A stretch of DNA of 64,000 nt from Microtetraspora sp. NBRC 13810 (GTDB lineage: Bacteria; Actinomycetota; Actinomycetes; Streptosporangiales; Streptosporangiaceae), in NCBI RefSeq assembly GCF_030268685.1, contig NZ_BSRQ01000017.1:124001-188000 (forward strand), in the 5' to 3' direction. The notes beneath the pieces are model-generated. The model was not told the DNA's origin and ran no database searches. It saw only the letters and a program-made list of their open reading frames with translations. Below, in pieces: positions 1 through 9,031 of the stretch. The position numbers and the translations under genes were made by a program. Position 1 is the stretch's first letter, and the number at the start of each line of letters is the position of its first letter.

Positions 1-1
1 C

Positions 2-115
2 GCGGCCGACCTGGCTCTTTACCGGGCCAAGGAGCTGGGCCGCGACCAGGTGTGCCTGCCGCTCACCAGCGCTCCGCCGCCGCCCGCGTCCGCCGCCGAG
101 GCCGAGTCGCCCTAG
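2..115 (+). CDS. C-terminal end of a GGDEF diguanylate cyclase (partial)
   Basis: Only the last 37 codons are in the window. They begin AADLALYRAKELGRDQV, which matches the final helix and strand of the GGDEF domain (the usual ADxALYxAKxxGRNxV signature). A short Ala/Pro/Glu-rich tail and a TAG stop follow. Diguanylate cyclases make cyclic-di-GMP from two GTP. The catalytic motif lies upstream of the window, so activity cannot be judged. The gene points towards ettA. Confidence 0.7.
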   Translation, partial: AADLALYRAKELGRDQVCLPLTSAPPPPASAAEAESP

Positions 116-211
116 CCGGCGATCTCCACGGCGCCCGCCCGGCCGGGTGAGTTTTCCACAGCCTGCTCGTCGCGCGAAATCCGCTTGGCCGGGGCCACTA
201 AGCTTGATGGC

Positions 212-1876
<1,665 letters not shown>

Positions 1877-1889
1877 CCTCGCTCCTCCA

Positions 1890-1920
1890 CACGGCCGCAC
1901 CGGCTCCCGGTGCGGCCGTG
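1890..1920 (+). terminator. Intrinsic terminator after ettA
   Basis: Two perfect 14-bp arms (cacggccgcaccgg and its complement) enclose a 3-base loop, 13 bp after the ettA stop. No T-run follows, which is usual for actinomycete terminators. Confidence 0.85.
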
Positions 1921-1979
1921 CCGGTGGGGGAGGCGCCTCGCACGATGCCCTGTGCGGGATTGCGGAGGTGGATCTCGGG

Positions 1980-2812
1980 TCCTCGCGGTTCTTCGTTCGT
2001 GGTCTCCGGTACGCCAGATCAACAACCTGTGGCAGGCCGAAGGCTTCGCACCCGATCCCCTGACGTTCGAACGCCTCGAAATCGAGGCGGTGTCGGGCGA
2101 TCGCCAGAGACTGTTCCAGTCCTACCTCGACGCGGTGGATTGGGCCGACGAAGCCACGTGGCCCGGGCCTTACGCGGCATCGAGCGTCTCCTGGAGGATC
2201 ACTACCTCAGCTCCAAGGAGATCATCTATTACCGGGCGCGCCGCGAACTGGAACGCGATGGCTACAGAATCAACACCGACGACGGACACATCACCCGCGT
2301 CGGAGTCGGCATCCGCCCTGGAGCCCTGGCGAACCTCACCGACGCCACTGCCATCCACGACGGCCTCCAACGCATCCGGCGAGCCGAGCAGCACGACGAT
2401 CCCGCCCTCGTCATCGGCGCCGCCAAGGAACTCATTGAAAGCACCGCCAAACTGGTCCTCCACGAACTCGGCCGCACCATCAACCCACGCGCCGACATCC
2501 AGGAACTCATCCGCGAAGCGCAAAAGGCGCTGCTCCTCCAGCCGAACAGAGCCGCCGGCCCGGACGGCACCGACGCCGTCAAGAAGATCTTGGGAAGCGC
2601 CAGCGCCATCGCCGTAGGCGTCGCCGAACTACGCAACCGCGGCTACGGCACCGGCCGCGGGCCTGCCAGCGCCCGACACGGGCTCCGGCCCCGCCACGCT
2701 CATCTAGCGGCCAACGCGGCCATCACATGGTGCGAACTTCATTCTCGAGACGTTGGCTGACCCCGAGGCTCCCCGGCAAAAGCCGCCATCCACCCCAGCC
2801 GGCACGACATAG
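1980..2812 (+). pseudogene. Frameshifted Abi_C-like (abortive infection C-terminal domain) gene
   Basis: Conserved-looking coding sequence moves between frames twice. The first part (about 2013-2150, INNLWQAEGFAPDPLTFERL) is in one frame. The body (about 2160-2738, RALRGIERLLEDHY through NAAITWCE) is in another. The last part (FILETLADPEAP, stop at 2812) returns to the first frame. The end of the body, with G-rich RGPASARHG followed by RHAHLAANAAITW and then FILET, resembles the Abi_C domain found in phage-abortive-infection-like proteins. No convincing start codon is seen. The two shifts could be decay or sequencing error; with decayed DNA on its downstream side, decay is favoured. It would have been a cytoplasmic protein of roughly 270 aa. 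Confidence 0.6.
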
Positions 2813-3157
2813 CCTCCTGCGTTGCGCGCTAGATCTAGTGCTAATTCCTGCGGACTTCCTCCTCGACCCCCAGCACGGCACAGCGGTCTCGTTTGAGTGA
2901 GAGCCACATGCCGGTTCCGGTGAACCGTAATGCACGTAGATTCCGTCCGCGGGGTCAGTGCCGGGGGCGGGATGCCAGAACAAGCCCCGGCCTGTCTACG
3001 CGCCGGTGCTGCGGTGGGTGACCGCCGTGCCGCTCAGCGCCGCCACGCCCGCCTGCTGCAGGCCGCCGCCCGAACTCGGTACCGACCCGAGCATCGGGCC
3101 CAGTTGGTGGCGTGCATTCGGTCGAACAAGGGCGGCAATGGAACCTGTAAAAGTAGG
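2813..3157. other. Gene-poor stretch with a decayed minus-strand fragment
   Basis: No intact gene was found. The central part (2901-2993) is the first copy of a diverged repeat listed separately. The remainder shows short open frames on both strands without ribosome binding sites or recognisable motifs. It ends at the promoter/operator of the operon starting at 3206. Confidence 0.5.
2901..2993 (-). repeat. Diverged repeat copy 1: fragment of an unknown minus-strand gene
   Basis: About 93 bp match 6106-6203 with roughly 80-85 percent identity by eye. Read on the minus strand, both copies encode FWHPAPGTDP, then A or V, then DGIYVHYG, so they descend from the same coding sequence. This copy lacks one base after HYG. 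Restoring it gives FTGTGMWLSLKRDR, which parallels FTGTGRW in copy 2. The copies are in the same orientation, 3.2 kb apart. The family was not recognised. Confidence 0.7.
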
Positions 3158-3185
3158 GTAACGTACGTTACTATAACGTTCGTTA
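3158..3185. promoter_or_regulatory. Double operator, probably for the TetR-family repressor encoded at 4047
   Basis: A perfect 14-bp palindrome, gtaacgtacgttac (3158-3171), is followed by a near-palindrome, taacgttcgtta (3174-3185). Their cores (aacgtacgtt and aacgttcgtt) are repeated directly with a 15-bp offset. The pair lies 20-48 bp upstream of the GTG start of the first gene. TetR repressors commonly bind such palindromes as paired dimers and regulate their own operon. Confidence 0.7.
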
Positions 3186-3205
3186 ACTTATTTGGAGGGG
3201 GAGCA

Positions 3206-3601
3206 GTGCTGGATCAGCTGGGACGGGCGCTCGCCGCGGCGGACGCCGCTGCCGTGTCCGTGGTGCTGGCCGAGGACGTCATCCTGCGGGTCGCGGTGCA
3301 CGACGAGCCGATCGAGGGGGCCGGTGCCGCGTCTCACGTCATCGGGGCTGTGCTCGACGGGGTGCTGCACGACATCGAGGTGTCGGCGACCATCGGCGGC
3401 GGCGACACCTCGATTCTGATGTTCAGCGCCCAGGTCGCGGGCCACCCCGGCCGGGCCGACGGGCTGCTGGTCGCCCGGCAGGACCGGGACGAGCGGATCT
3501 CGGATCTCACGGTGTTCGTCCGGCCGCTCGCGGCGTTGCAAGCGCTGGCCGACGAGATGGGGCGGCGGCTGGGTGTGCCGCACCCCGGCGGTGTCGTCTG
3601 A
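3206..3601 (+). CDS. SnoaL-like / NTF2-fold protein
   Basis: This 131-aa protein opens with a helix (MLDQLGRALAAADAAAVSVVLAEDVILRVAVHD), followed by alternating strands with EVSATIGGGDTSILMFSAQVAG and ISDLTVFVRPLAALQALADEMGRR. This is the layout of the SnoaL-like cone-shaped alpha+beta fold, a family of small ligand-binding proteins and isomerases. The substrate is unknown. The GTG at 3206 is preceded by ggaggggg and lies downstream of the double operator, so a longer upstream frame is rejected. It is the first gene of a four-gene operon; its stop overlaps the next start (TGATG). Confidence 0.7.
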   Translation: MLDQLGRALAAADAAAVSVVLAEDVILRVAVHDEPIEGAGAASHVIGAVLDGVLHDIEVSATIGGGDTSILMFSAQVAGHPGRADGLLVARQDRDERISDLTVFVRPLAALQALADEMGRRLGVPHPGGVV

Positions 3602-4050
3602 TGGCCACCCCATCGCTGCGCAACTGGATCCCGGCCGCGATCCTGTCCTCGCCGCTGCACCCGGTGATGAGCCGGAGGAGTCTCCTGCTGAGCTTCACCG
3701 GGCGCCGCAGCGGCGTCCGCTACGTCACCCCCGTCAACTACCTCCAGCGTGACCGCGAGCTGCTGATCACCACGAGGAGGGGGTGGTGGCGCAACTTCGA
3801 AGGCGGGGTGCCGGTGGAGCTGCGGCTGCGGGGCCGCCGGGTCGCGGCGGTGGCCGAGGCGGTGCGCGAGCCCACTGTAGTGGCCGAGGCGCTCACCGCA
3901 CTCGTACGTGACCACCGCGCGTACGGGCGCTGGGCGCGAGTCCGGGTCGGCGCGGACGGCACCCCGGACACCGCAGACGTACACGCGGCTATCGCGAGCG
4001 GCCGGGTTCTGGTCCGCGTGCTGCTGGACGGCGAGACCATCACCCCATGA
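3601..4050 (+). CDS. Nitroreductase/quinone reductase-family protein (FDOR split-barrel, Ddn-like)
   Basis: This 149-aa protein has the layout of the actinobacterial flavin/deazaflavin oxidoreductase family that includes mycobacterial Ddn and F420-dependent quinone reductases. The marks are LLLSFTGRRSGVRYVTPVNY (an early strand with the GRRSG turn) and then LLITTRRGWWRNFEGGVPVELRLRGR. Such proteins transfer hydride from reduced F420, or bind FMN or haem, to reduce quinones and related compounds. Cofactor use here is inferred from family only. It is translationally coupled on both sides: TGATG with the SnoaL-like gene and ATGA with the TetR gene. Confidence 0.75.
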   Translation: MATPSLRNWIPAAILSSPLHPVMSRRSLLLSFTGRRSGVRYVTPVNYLQRDRELLITTRRGWWRNFEGGVPVELRLRGRRVAAVAEAVREPTVVAEALTALVRDHRAYGRWARVRVGADGTPDTADVHAAIASGRVLVRVLLDGETITP

Positions 4051-4685
4051 CCGCAACGCACCGCAGGCGCCGTGGCACGGGGCACGAGCTGCGTGAAGTG
4101 GTGGTCCGGGTGGCCACCGACCTGCTGGCGCAGCATGGCGACGCCCAAGCGCTCACCATGCGGGCCGTCGCCGCCGCCGCAGGCGTCACCGCACCCTCGG
4201 TGTACCGGCACTTCCCGGACAAGGAGGCGTTGCTGCGTGTTGTCATCGCCGAGCGGTTCGCCGAGTTCACCGAGCAACTCGAAAGCGCGGCCGTGTCCGC
4301 CGCCAGCGACCCCGTCGCGCGACTCGAGGCGATCGCCAGGGCGTACGTCCGGAGCGGTCTGGAGCAGCCGGGGCACTACCGGGTGCTGTTCAGCGCCACG
4401 AACGCGGGCCCGGCCGGGCTGGGGCTCGAGCCTGGCGCCGCGCATCCGGGCGCGGCCTCCTACAAGATACTGGTCGACGCGGTCAGCGCGTGCCTGTCGC
4501 CCGCCCGCCGCGGTGCGGCATTCGTGCTGGCCACCGAGCTGTGGGCTTCCCTGCACGGCGCCATCGACCTGCGCATCACCAAACCCGACATGCCATGGCC
4601 CGAGCCCGATGCGCTGATCGAGACGGCGTTGACCGCTGTGCGAGCCGCGTCGCCGCCGAGGCCACTACCCGCGGAGTCGCCGTGA
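4047..4685 (+). CDS. TetR-family transcriptional regulator with WHG-type C-terminal domain
   Basis: A 212-aa repressor. Residues about 37-60 (LTMRAVAAAAGVTAPSVYRHFPDKEALL) are a textbook TetR helix-turn-helix. The C-terminal half, with AYVRSGLEQPGHYRVLFS and LATELWASLHGAIDLRI, resembles the WHG ligand-binding domain. It sits inside the operon it probably controls, overlapping the previous gene by ATGA and the next by GTGA. The double palindrome at 3158-3185 is the natural candidate operator. The inducer is unknown. Confidence 0.9.
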   Translation: MTATHRRRRGTGHELREVVVRVATDLLAQHGDAQALTMRAVAAAAGVTAPSVYRHFPDKEALLRVVIAERFAEFTEQLESAAVSAASDPVARLEAIARAYVRSGLEQPGHYRVLFSATNAGPAGLGLEPGAAHPGAASYKILVDAVSACLSPARRGAAFVLATELWASLHGAIDLRITKPDMPWPEPDALIETALTAVRAASPPRPLPAESP

Positions 4686-5122
4686 ACCTGCTCGTCTTCG
4701 TCACGCTGGCCGTCACCGGTTTCATCGCTTGTTCCGAGTTCGGCTCCTATGCCTTCGTCCATCCTGTGCTGCGCCACCTGCCCGGCACCGAACGCATCAC
4801 CGTCGAGAAGGGCCTGCTCAAGACGTTCGGGCGGGTCATGCCGGTCGGGATGACGCTGTGCGTGGTGCTCGCGGTGGCCGTCGCGATCGAGGGCAGCGGG
4901 CCCGGGTGGCTCGCATGGTCCGCGGTGGTCGCGTTCGCCGTCGCGGTGGGGTTCACCGTCGCCGTCAACGTCCCGATCAACATCGCCACCGGACGCTGGG
5001 ATCCGGCGAACCCGCCCGCCGGATGGGAACGAACCCGCCGCCGCTGGGAGTTCTTCCAGGGCGTGCGCTCCTGGCTGCTGCTGATCGGTTTCGTCCTGGT
5101 CTGCGCGGCGGGCACTGTCTGA
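4682..5122 (+). CDS. DUF1772 (anthrone oxygenase-like) membrane protein
   Basis: This 146-aa protein has four predicted membrane helices: near the N-terminus, around VMPVGMTLCVVLAVAVAI, AWSAVVAFAVAVGFTVAV, and SWLLLIGFVLVCAA. The loop NVPINIATGRWDPANPPAGWERTRRRWEFFQGVRS is typical of DUF1772/anthrone-oxygenase proteins, where the NxPxN and W..R..W residues are conserved. The family includes oxygenases of polyketide anthrones and many uncharacterised membrane proteins. The GTG start overlaps the TetR stop (GTGA), so it is the last gene of the operon. Function may be oxidation of the same quinone- or aromatic-type compound handled upstream; this is inference. Confidence 0.7.
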   Translation: MNLLVFVTLAVTGFIACSEFGSYAFVHPVLRHLPGTERITVEKGLLKTFGRVMPVGMTLCVVLAVAVAIEGSGPGWLAWSAVVAFAVAVGFTVAVNVPINIATGRWDPANPPAGWERTRRRWEFFQGVRSWLLLIGFVLVCAAGTV

Positions 5123-5287
5123 TCAGCGCGCCGCGGTAACCCGGAATACAAGCGCGCGTTCGGGTCTGCCTGAAGACCGTCCCCCAAGTTCCCAGCGCGC
5201 CGTACCGGCCCGCCACCACTGCCCGTTGTCCAGACATATGGCAATTCAGGGCATGCGCTCGTCCCTACCATGAATACGGAGGCAGCC

Positions 5288-5965
5288 ATGGGCTTCTCTC
5301 GAATCACGGGCATCGCCGGCCTTGGCTTCGCCATCATGATCGTTCTCGCCAACGCGATCATGGTGCCCGCCGGCCTGCCGCTTACCGGTGCCGAGATCGG
5401 CGAGGTCAACGTGTTCTTCGGCACCGAGGGCGATATCGTGGCCATCGCGTCCGCGCTCACTCCTTCCGCCTGGCTACTGGCCACCTTGTTCGGCGCGGGC
5501 GCGGTCTCCGCGCTGCGGCGCTTCGAACGCGGCCGGGGCGAAGCATGGTCATTGTTCGGGTTCACCGGCCTGGCACTGCAGAACGCCACCTTCGCCGCGG
5601 TCATCGCGACCCGCCTCGCGCTCACGTCGACGGCCGTGCGTGACAGCGCCACAGCCGGGGGACTGTGGGCCCTGCACGACGCGCTGTTCACCCTCAACGG
5701 CACCTTCCTGGCACTCGCCCTCATCGGCCTGTCCGTCGCTGGCCTGCGCGCCGGTCTCATCCGGCCCTGGCATGGCACCTTGGGGCTGGCATCGGCCGCG
5801 CTGCTGTTCGGCTCGGCCACCCTCACCCCCCTGGTCATCGACCACTCCGGCCCCCTCGGTCTCCTTGGCCTCGCCGGCTGGCTGATGTGGGTTGCCTGGA
5901 TCATCGCGTATGGCATCACGCTGATCCGCCTGAACCCAGCCTCGTTGTCGCAGGAGGTGAGCTGA
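5288..5965 (+). CDS. Six-helix integral membrane protein of unknown function
   Basis: A 225-aa hydrophobic protein with about six transmembrane segments, starting GFAIMIVLANAIMVPAGLPL and ending near LLGLAGWLMWVAWIIAYGITLI. I do not recognise the family; overall spacing resembles small DUF4386-like proteins, but that is weak. The ATG at 5288 was chosen because ggagg lies five bases upstream; the ATG at 5270 lacks a ribosome binding site. It is separated from the TetR operon by about 165 bp, so it is probably transcribed separately. Confidence 0.65.
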   Translation: MGFSRITGIAGLGFAIMIVLANAIMVPAGLPLTGAEIGEVNVFFGTEGDIVAIASALTPSAWLLATLFGAGAVSALRRFERGRGEAWSLFGFTGLALQNATFAAVIATRLALTSTAVRDSATAGGLWALHDALFTLNGTFLALALIGLSVAGLRAGLIRPWHGTLGLASAALLFGSATLTPLVIDHSGPLGLLGLAGWLMWVAWIIAYGITLIRLNPASLSQEVS

Positions 5966-6105
5966 CCTAGTCGACGAGGGCCCCTCCAAGCCAGAGCCTG
6001 AGGGCCAGGAGGACAGCAATCGTCATTGGAGTGGGGCGGTCGAGAGCTCACCACCGTCTTCATGCAAGCGGGCACGCCCAAGAGGACAGCCCAGCGGCCT
6101 TGGGT

Positions 6106-6203
6106 GAGGCCCACCTGCCGGTTCCGGTGAAGCCGTAGTGCACGTAAATGCCGTCCACAGGGTCGGTGCCGGGGGCGGGGTGCCAGAACAGGCCCCGCGC
6201 CCG
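6106..6203 (-). repeat. Diverged repeat copy 2: fragment of an unknown minus-strand gene
   Basis: Second copy of the repeat at 2901-2993, same orientation. On the minus strand it reads CTVCRARGLFWHPAPGTDP, then VDGIYVHYGFTGTGRW. A Cys-x-x-Cys just before the conserved part hints at a small zinc-binding or redox turn. There is no frameshift inside the conserved block, but no start codon, ribosome binding site or complete gene could be defined. It is probably the C-terminal remnant of the same ancestral gene as copy 1. Confidence 0.65.
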
Positions 6204-6237
6204 GCACACCGTGCACGGCAGCCCCGGCCCGCGCCGA

Positions 6238-6434
6238 CATGCTCTACCTGGACGCGGCCAGCACCGCCGGCCGCCTCCGGCAACGCCCGCTGGCGAAGGA
6301 TGCGCGATGACCATCCACTGGACTGGGCCGACGCCGTGGACTTCGACGAGCGGATCAGCCACGGCCATCCGGGCGCAGGCACCCTACTGGACGGCCAGGC
6401 GTATCTGCACCGCAGCCGCCGCAAAACATCTTGA
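6238..6434 (+). pseudogene. Short decayed coding fragment, family not recognised
   Basis: One frame reads ADMLYLDAASTAGRLRQRPLAKDAR and stops at 6309. The next frame continues RDDHPLDWADAVDFDERISH and ends AYLHRSRRKTS at 6434. The composition and continuity look like one acidic-helical protein interrupted by a one-base shift near 6305. I cannot assign a family. Neighbouring DNA is also decayed. Confidence 0.35.
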
Positions 6435-7144
6435 CCACTCCCGTACCACCCGGTTGCACGGCCGGTCTCCGTGCCGCCGTGCCGCTGACGCCGGCAGGGA
6501 ACACCGCCCAGCCCCGCCCTGGGGAACCTGAGCGCTTGTCGGCCTCACCCATCAACTACGGAGAATTGCATGCGCAGGCAGTGCGCCTCGTGCTGACCGG
6601 TATGCGGATGCCGGGTCTCGTTGCCGTCGGCAGTGGATGGATCGTCATGCTTTGTCGCAAGAGTGGGAGGCCGGGTACTCCGTTGCCGTGACGGTGACTT
6701 GTGCTGTGCGGTGGCTGGTGAGGCGTGGGTGAGCTGTGGGAGGCGTGGCATGAGGCGGCTGGGGTCTGTGGGGGCTGAGGAGTGCGTGTTCTGAAGGGGG
6801 GCGGATCTGGCGTTCTGGGGCTTTCCTGTGAGCGGTAGCATATCGTGCATTATGTTTTACGGCTGGGTTTTCGAATGGGCCGGCGGGTGATGTGGGGCCT
6901 TGGAGGGCGTTTTGTGTCTCGGACGGGGCTGGGGCGTGGTGCGGACCCGCATTATGTTTCCTGGTTGGATTTCGTGATTGGTTTGTCGGCGCGTGGCCGT
7001 CTTTGACGTGATGCCGGAATCGGAGCGGCGCATTAACGCGTCACGTTTTATAACCGGAATACGGACCCGGGTCGCCCGTGAGGGGTCGCCCGGGCGTTTC
7101 GCAGGGGTATGCATTATGCGTTTCGAGCGGTCGGAGCAGGTGTG
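6435..7144. other. Gene-free, strongly G/T-biased stretch with CATTATG repeats
   Basis: No credible gene was found. From about 6660 to 7000 the plus strand is markedly rich in G and T and poor in A and C, unlike the neighbouring genes. Three imperfect copies of CATTATG followed closely by TTTCG occur at 6848, 6950 and 7112, the last just before the thioesterase gene. The first two copies share about 25 bases (CATTATGTT, then TGG, then TTTCG). This could be a decayed gene, an untranslated RNA or a regulatory array. Confidence 0.5.
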
Positions 7145-7642
7145 ATGGGCGGGAGTCATCTCTTTTCGAGGAGCGTGCGGTTCGCCGACGTCGACTCCCT
7201 GGGGCATGTGAACAACGTGCGGTTCTTCGACTTCCTGGAGGACGCCAGGCAGGCGATGTTCCGCACCGACCGGCATCGCCGGGGTGAGCCCCCGTTCGCC
7301 GGGCTGGTGGTCGCCCGGCACGAGATCGACTACCGGCGACCTCTCGGCTTCCGGCACGATCCGGTGGTGGTCGAGACCCGGGTGAGCGACATCCGGGCCG
7401 CGCGCTTCACGCTTGACCACCGGATCCGCGACGAGGAGCAGGTGTTCGCCCAGGCGCGGTCGGTGCTGGTGGCCTACGACATCCACGCCACCGGCCCGCG
7501 TCGCCTGAGGAAGAGGAATTGTCCTACCTTAAGGCGTTCTGCGAAGTTTGAGGTTAGATCTCACGGTTTGAGACTGGTTGGCGTGTGGCCTCGCTCCGTA
7601 CGAAGATGCCTGGAATGGGACATGAGCGTCGGCGTTGGTTGA
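7145..7642 (+). CDS. Acyl-CoA thioesterase, 4HBT/YbgC-like, with an apparent 3'-end frameshift
   Basis: A hotdog-fold thioesterase. FSRSVRFADVDSLGHVNNVRFFDFLEDARQ contains the D-x-x-GHVNN motif, with the catalytic Asp and helix start, and is followed by GLVVARHEIDYRRPL. It would hydrolyse acyl-CoA esters in the cytoplasm. The ATG at 7145 has GGAG/AGG upstream; an in-frame ATG at 7109 is less likely. After GPRRLRKRN the reading frame looks wrong: the next frame encodes EELSYLKAFCEV and stops at 7551, a typical family C-terminus. One missing base near 7510 would explain this and would remove the odd 30-residue tail that overlaps the MFS gene. Confidence 0.8.
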   Translation: MGGSHLFSRSVRFADVDSLGHVNNVRFFDFLEDARQAMFRTDRHRRGEPPFAGLVVARHEIDYRRPLGFRHDPVVVETRVSDIRAARFTLDHRIRDEEQVFAQARSVLVAYDIHATGPRRLRKRNCPTLRRSAKFEVRSHGLRLVGVWPRSVRRCLEWDMSVGVG

Positions 7643-8934
7643 TCCTGTCGGTGGGGGTGAACGCGCACACGCTCACCACGGTCGGGCTGTACGGTCTCCC
7701 CCTGATCCTCCCCGTCCTGCGCCAGGATCTCGGCGTCTCGCTCGCCGTGGCCGGGCTGATCGCCGGGATGCCCAGCCTCGGCGCCCTGGCCACGCTGATC
7801 CTCTGGGGGGCGCTGGCCGATCGGCACGGCGAGCGGATCGTGCTCGGCATCGGCGTCACCGGATGCGCGATCCTGCTGTCGATCGCCGCCACCGTGTCCG
7901 CCGTCCTGCCGCTGGCCGTCCTGCTGGTGCTGGCCGGTGCCAGTGGCGCCGCGGCGGTGGTGGGCGGCGGGCGGATCGTGCTGCGCTGGTTTCCGCCCCA
8001 CGAGCGCGGGACCGCGATGGGACTGCGGCAGATCTCCTACACCCTCGGCGTGGCGATCGCCGCCTTCGCGCTGCCGCCGATCGCCGGCGCCTTCGGCCTG
8101 ACCGGCGCCTTCGTCGTCGCCGCCGCCCTCTGCTTCTTCTCGGCGGTCCTCGCCGTCATCTTCGTCGCCGACCCGCCGAAGGAACCTCACCCCGCCCCTC
8201 CCCAGACCCACCCCGCCTCATCTGCGACCGTCCCGTCGGTGGCCGTCGCGCCCGTGGCCGGTGTCGTTCCGGTGGGTACTGGCACGACGCCTGCGCCTGA
8301 GGGGGTGGCCCGGCCGGTCAAGGGGCGGTCGCCCTACCGTGATCCGGCGTTGTGGCGGGTGCATGCGGCGAGTGCGGCTCTGTCCGTGCCGCAGTTCATC
8401 GTCGGCACGTACGGGGTGAGTTGCCTGGTGGAGGCGCACGACTGGGACAAGGTCACGGCGGGGCAGGTGTTCGGGGTGGCCGCGCTGGGCGGGGTGGCGA
8501 TCCGGCTGGGCGTGGGGTTCTGGTCGGATCGGACGGGGCGGCGGCTGCTGCCGCTGCGCATGATCGCCTTCGTCACGGTGGCCGTGATGACGGTGCTCGC
8601 CCTGGGGGAGTGGGTGAACCCGTGGGCCGCGGTAGTGGCGTTGTTGCTCGCGTCCGTGATCACGGTGAGCGGCAACGGACTGTCCTACCTTGCCGCGGGT
8701 GAACTGGCCGGACCTGCGTGGGCGGGGCGGGTGCTGGGGGCGCACAACACCGTGCAGAACCTCGTCTCCTTCGCCGGGACGCCGCTGATCGGGCTGGCCA
8801 TCAGCGCCGCCGACTACTGGAGCGGCTTCGCGGTCGGCGCGGGCTTCGCCCTGCTCGCCGTCCCCCTCATCCCGATCGCCGCCGAACGCCGCGCGGCCCT
8901 CGACACCCGCCCCCGCCGCCCCCGCACCGCCTGA
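7585..8934 (+). CDS. MFS transporter
   Basis: A 449-aa major facilitator with about 12 membrane helices. Between helices 2 and 3 is LILWGALADRHGERIVLGIG, the usual MFS motif A (GxLADRxGxR). A second motif A-like loop, GVGFWSDRTGRRLLPLRM, begins the second half. A 40-residue Pro/Ala/Thr-rich loop separates the halves. Sequence resembles CynX/NarK-type and sugar or drug efflux carriers; the substrate cannot be predicted. Start is uncertain: GTG 7585, or ATG 7606 or 7615, none with a strong ribosome binding site. The proposed thioesterase frameshift upstream would leave a 33-bp gap instead of an overlap. Confidence 0.85.
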   Translation: MASLRTKMPGMGHERRRWLILSVGVNAHTLTTVGLYGLPLILPVLRQDLGVSLAVAGLIAGMPSLGALATLILWGALADRHGERIVLGIGVTGCAILLSIAATVSAVLPLAVLLVLAGASGAAAVVGGGRIVLRWFPPHERGTAMGLRQISYTLGVAIAAFALPPIAGAFGLTGAFVVAAALCFFSAVLAVIFVADPPKEPHPAPPQTHPASSATVPSVAVAPVAGVVPVGTGTTPAPEGVARPVKGRSPYRDPALWRVHAASAALSVPQFIVGTYGVSCLVEAHDWDKVTAGQVFGVAALGGVAIRLGVGFWSDRTGRRLLPLRMIAFVTVAVMTVLALGEWVNPWAAVVALLLASVITVSGNGLSYLAAGELAGPAWAGRVLGAHNTVQNLVSFAGTPLIGLAISAADYWSGFAVGAGFALLAVPLIPIAAERRAALDTRPRRPRTA

Positions 8935-9031
8935 CCGCTCCACGCGCCCGGCCGATCCACCGTTTGGTCCGCGTGTGTCTCGGCCCGGCCATGCGGGCGT
9001 CGCGTGGCCGGGCCGAGGTGGTGAAGGAGGG

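Noticed and set aside
6545-6850. Minus-strand 101-codon frame rich in His, Thr, Ser and Pro
   Set aside because: It only reflects the G/T bias of the opposite strand; no ribosome binding site, motif or neighbour supports it.
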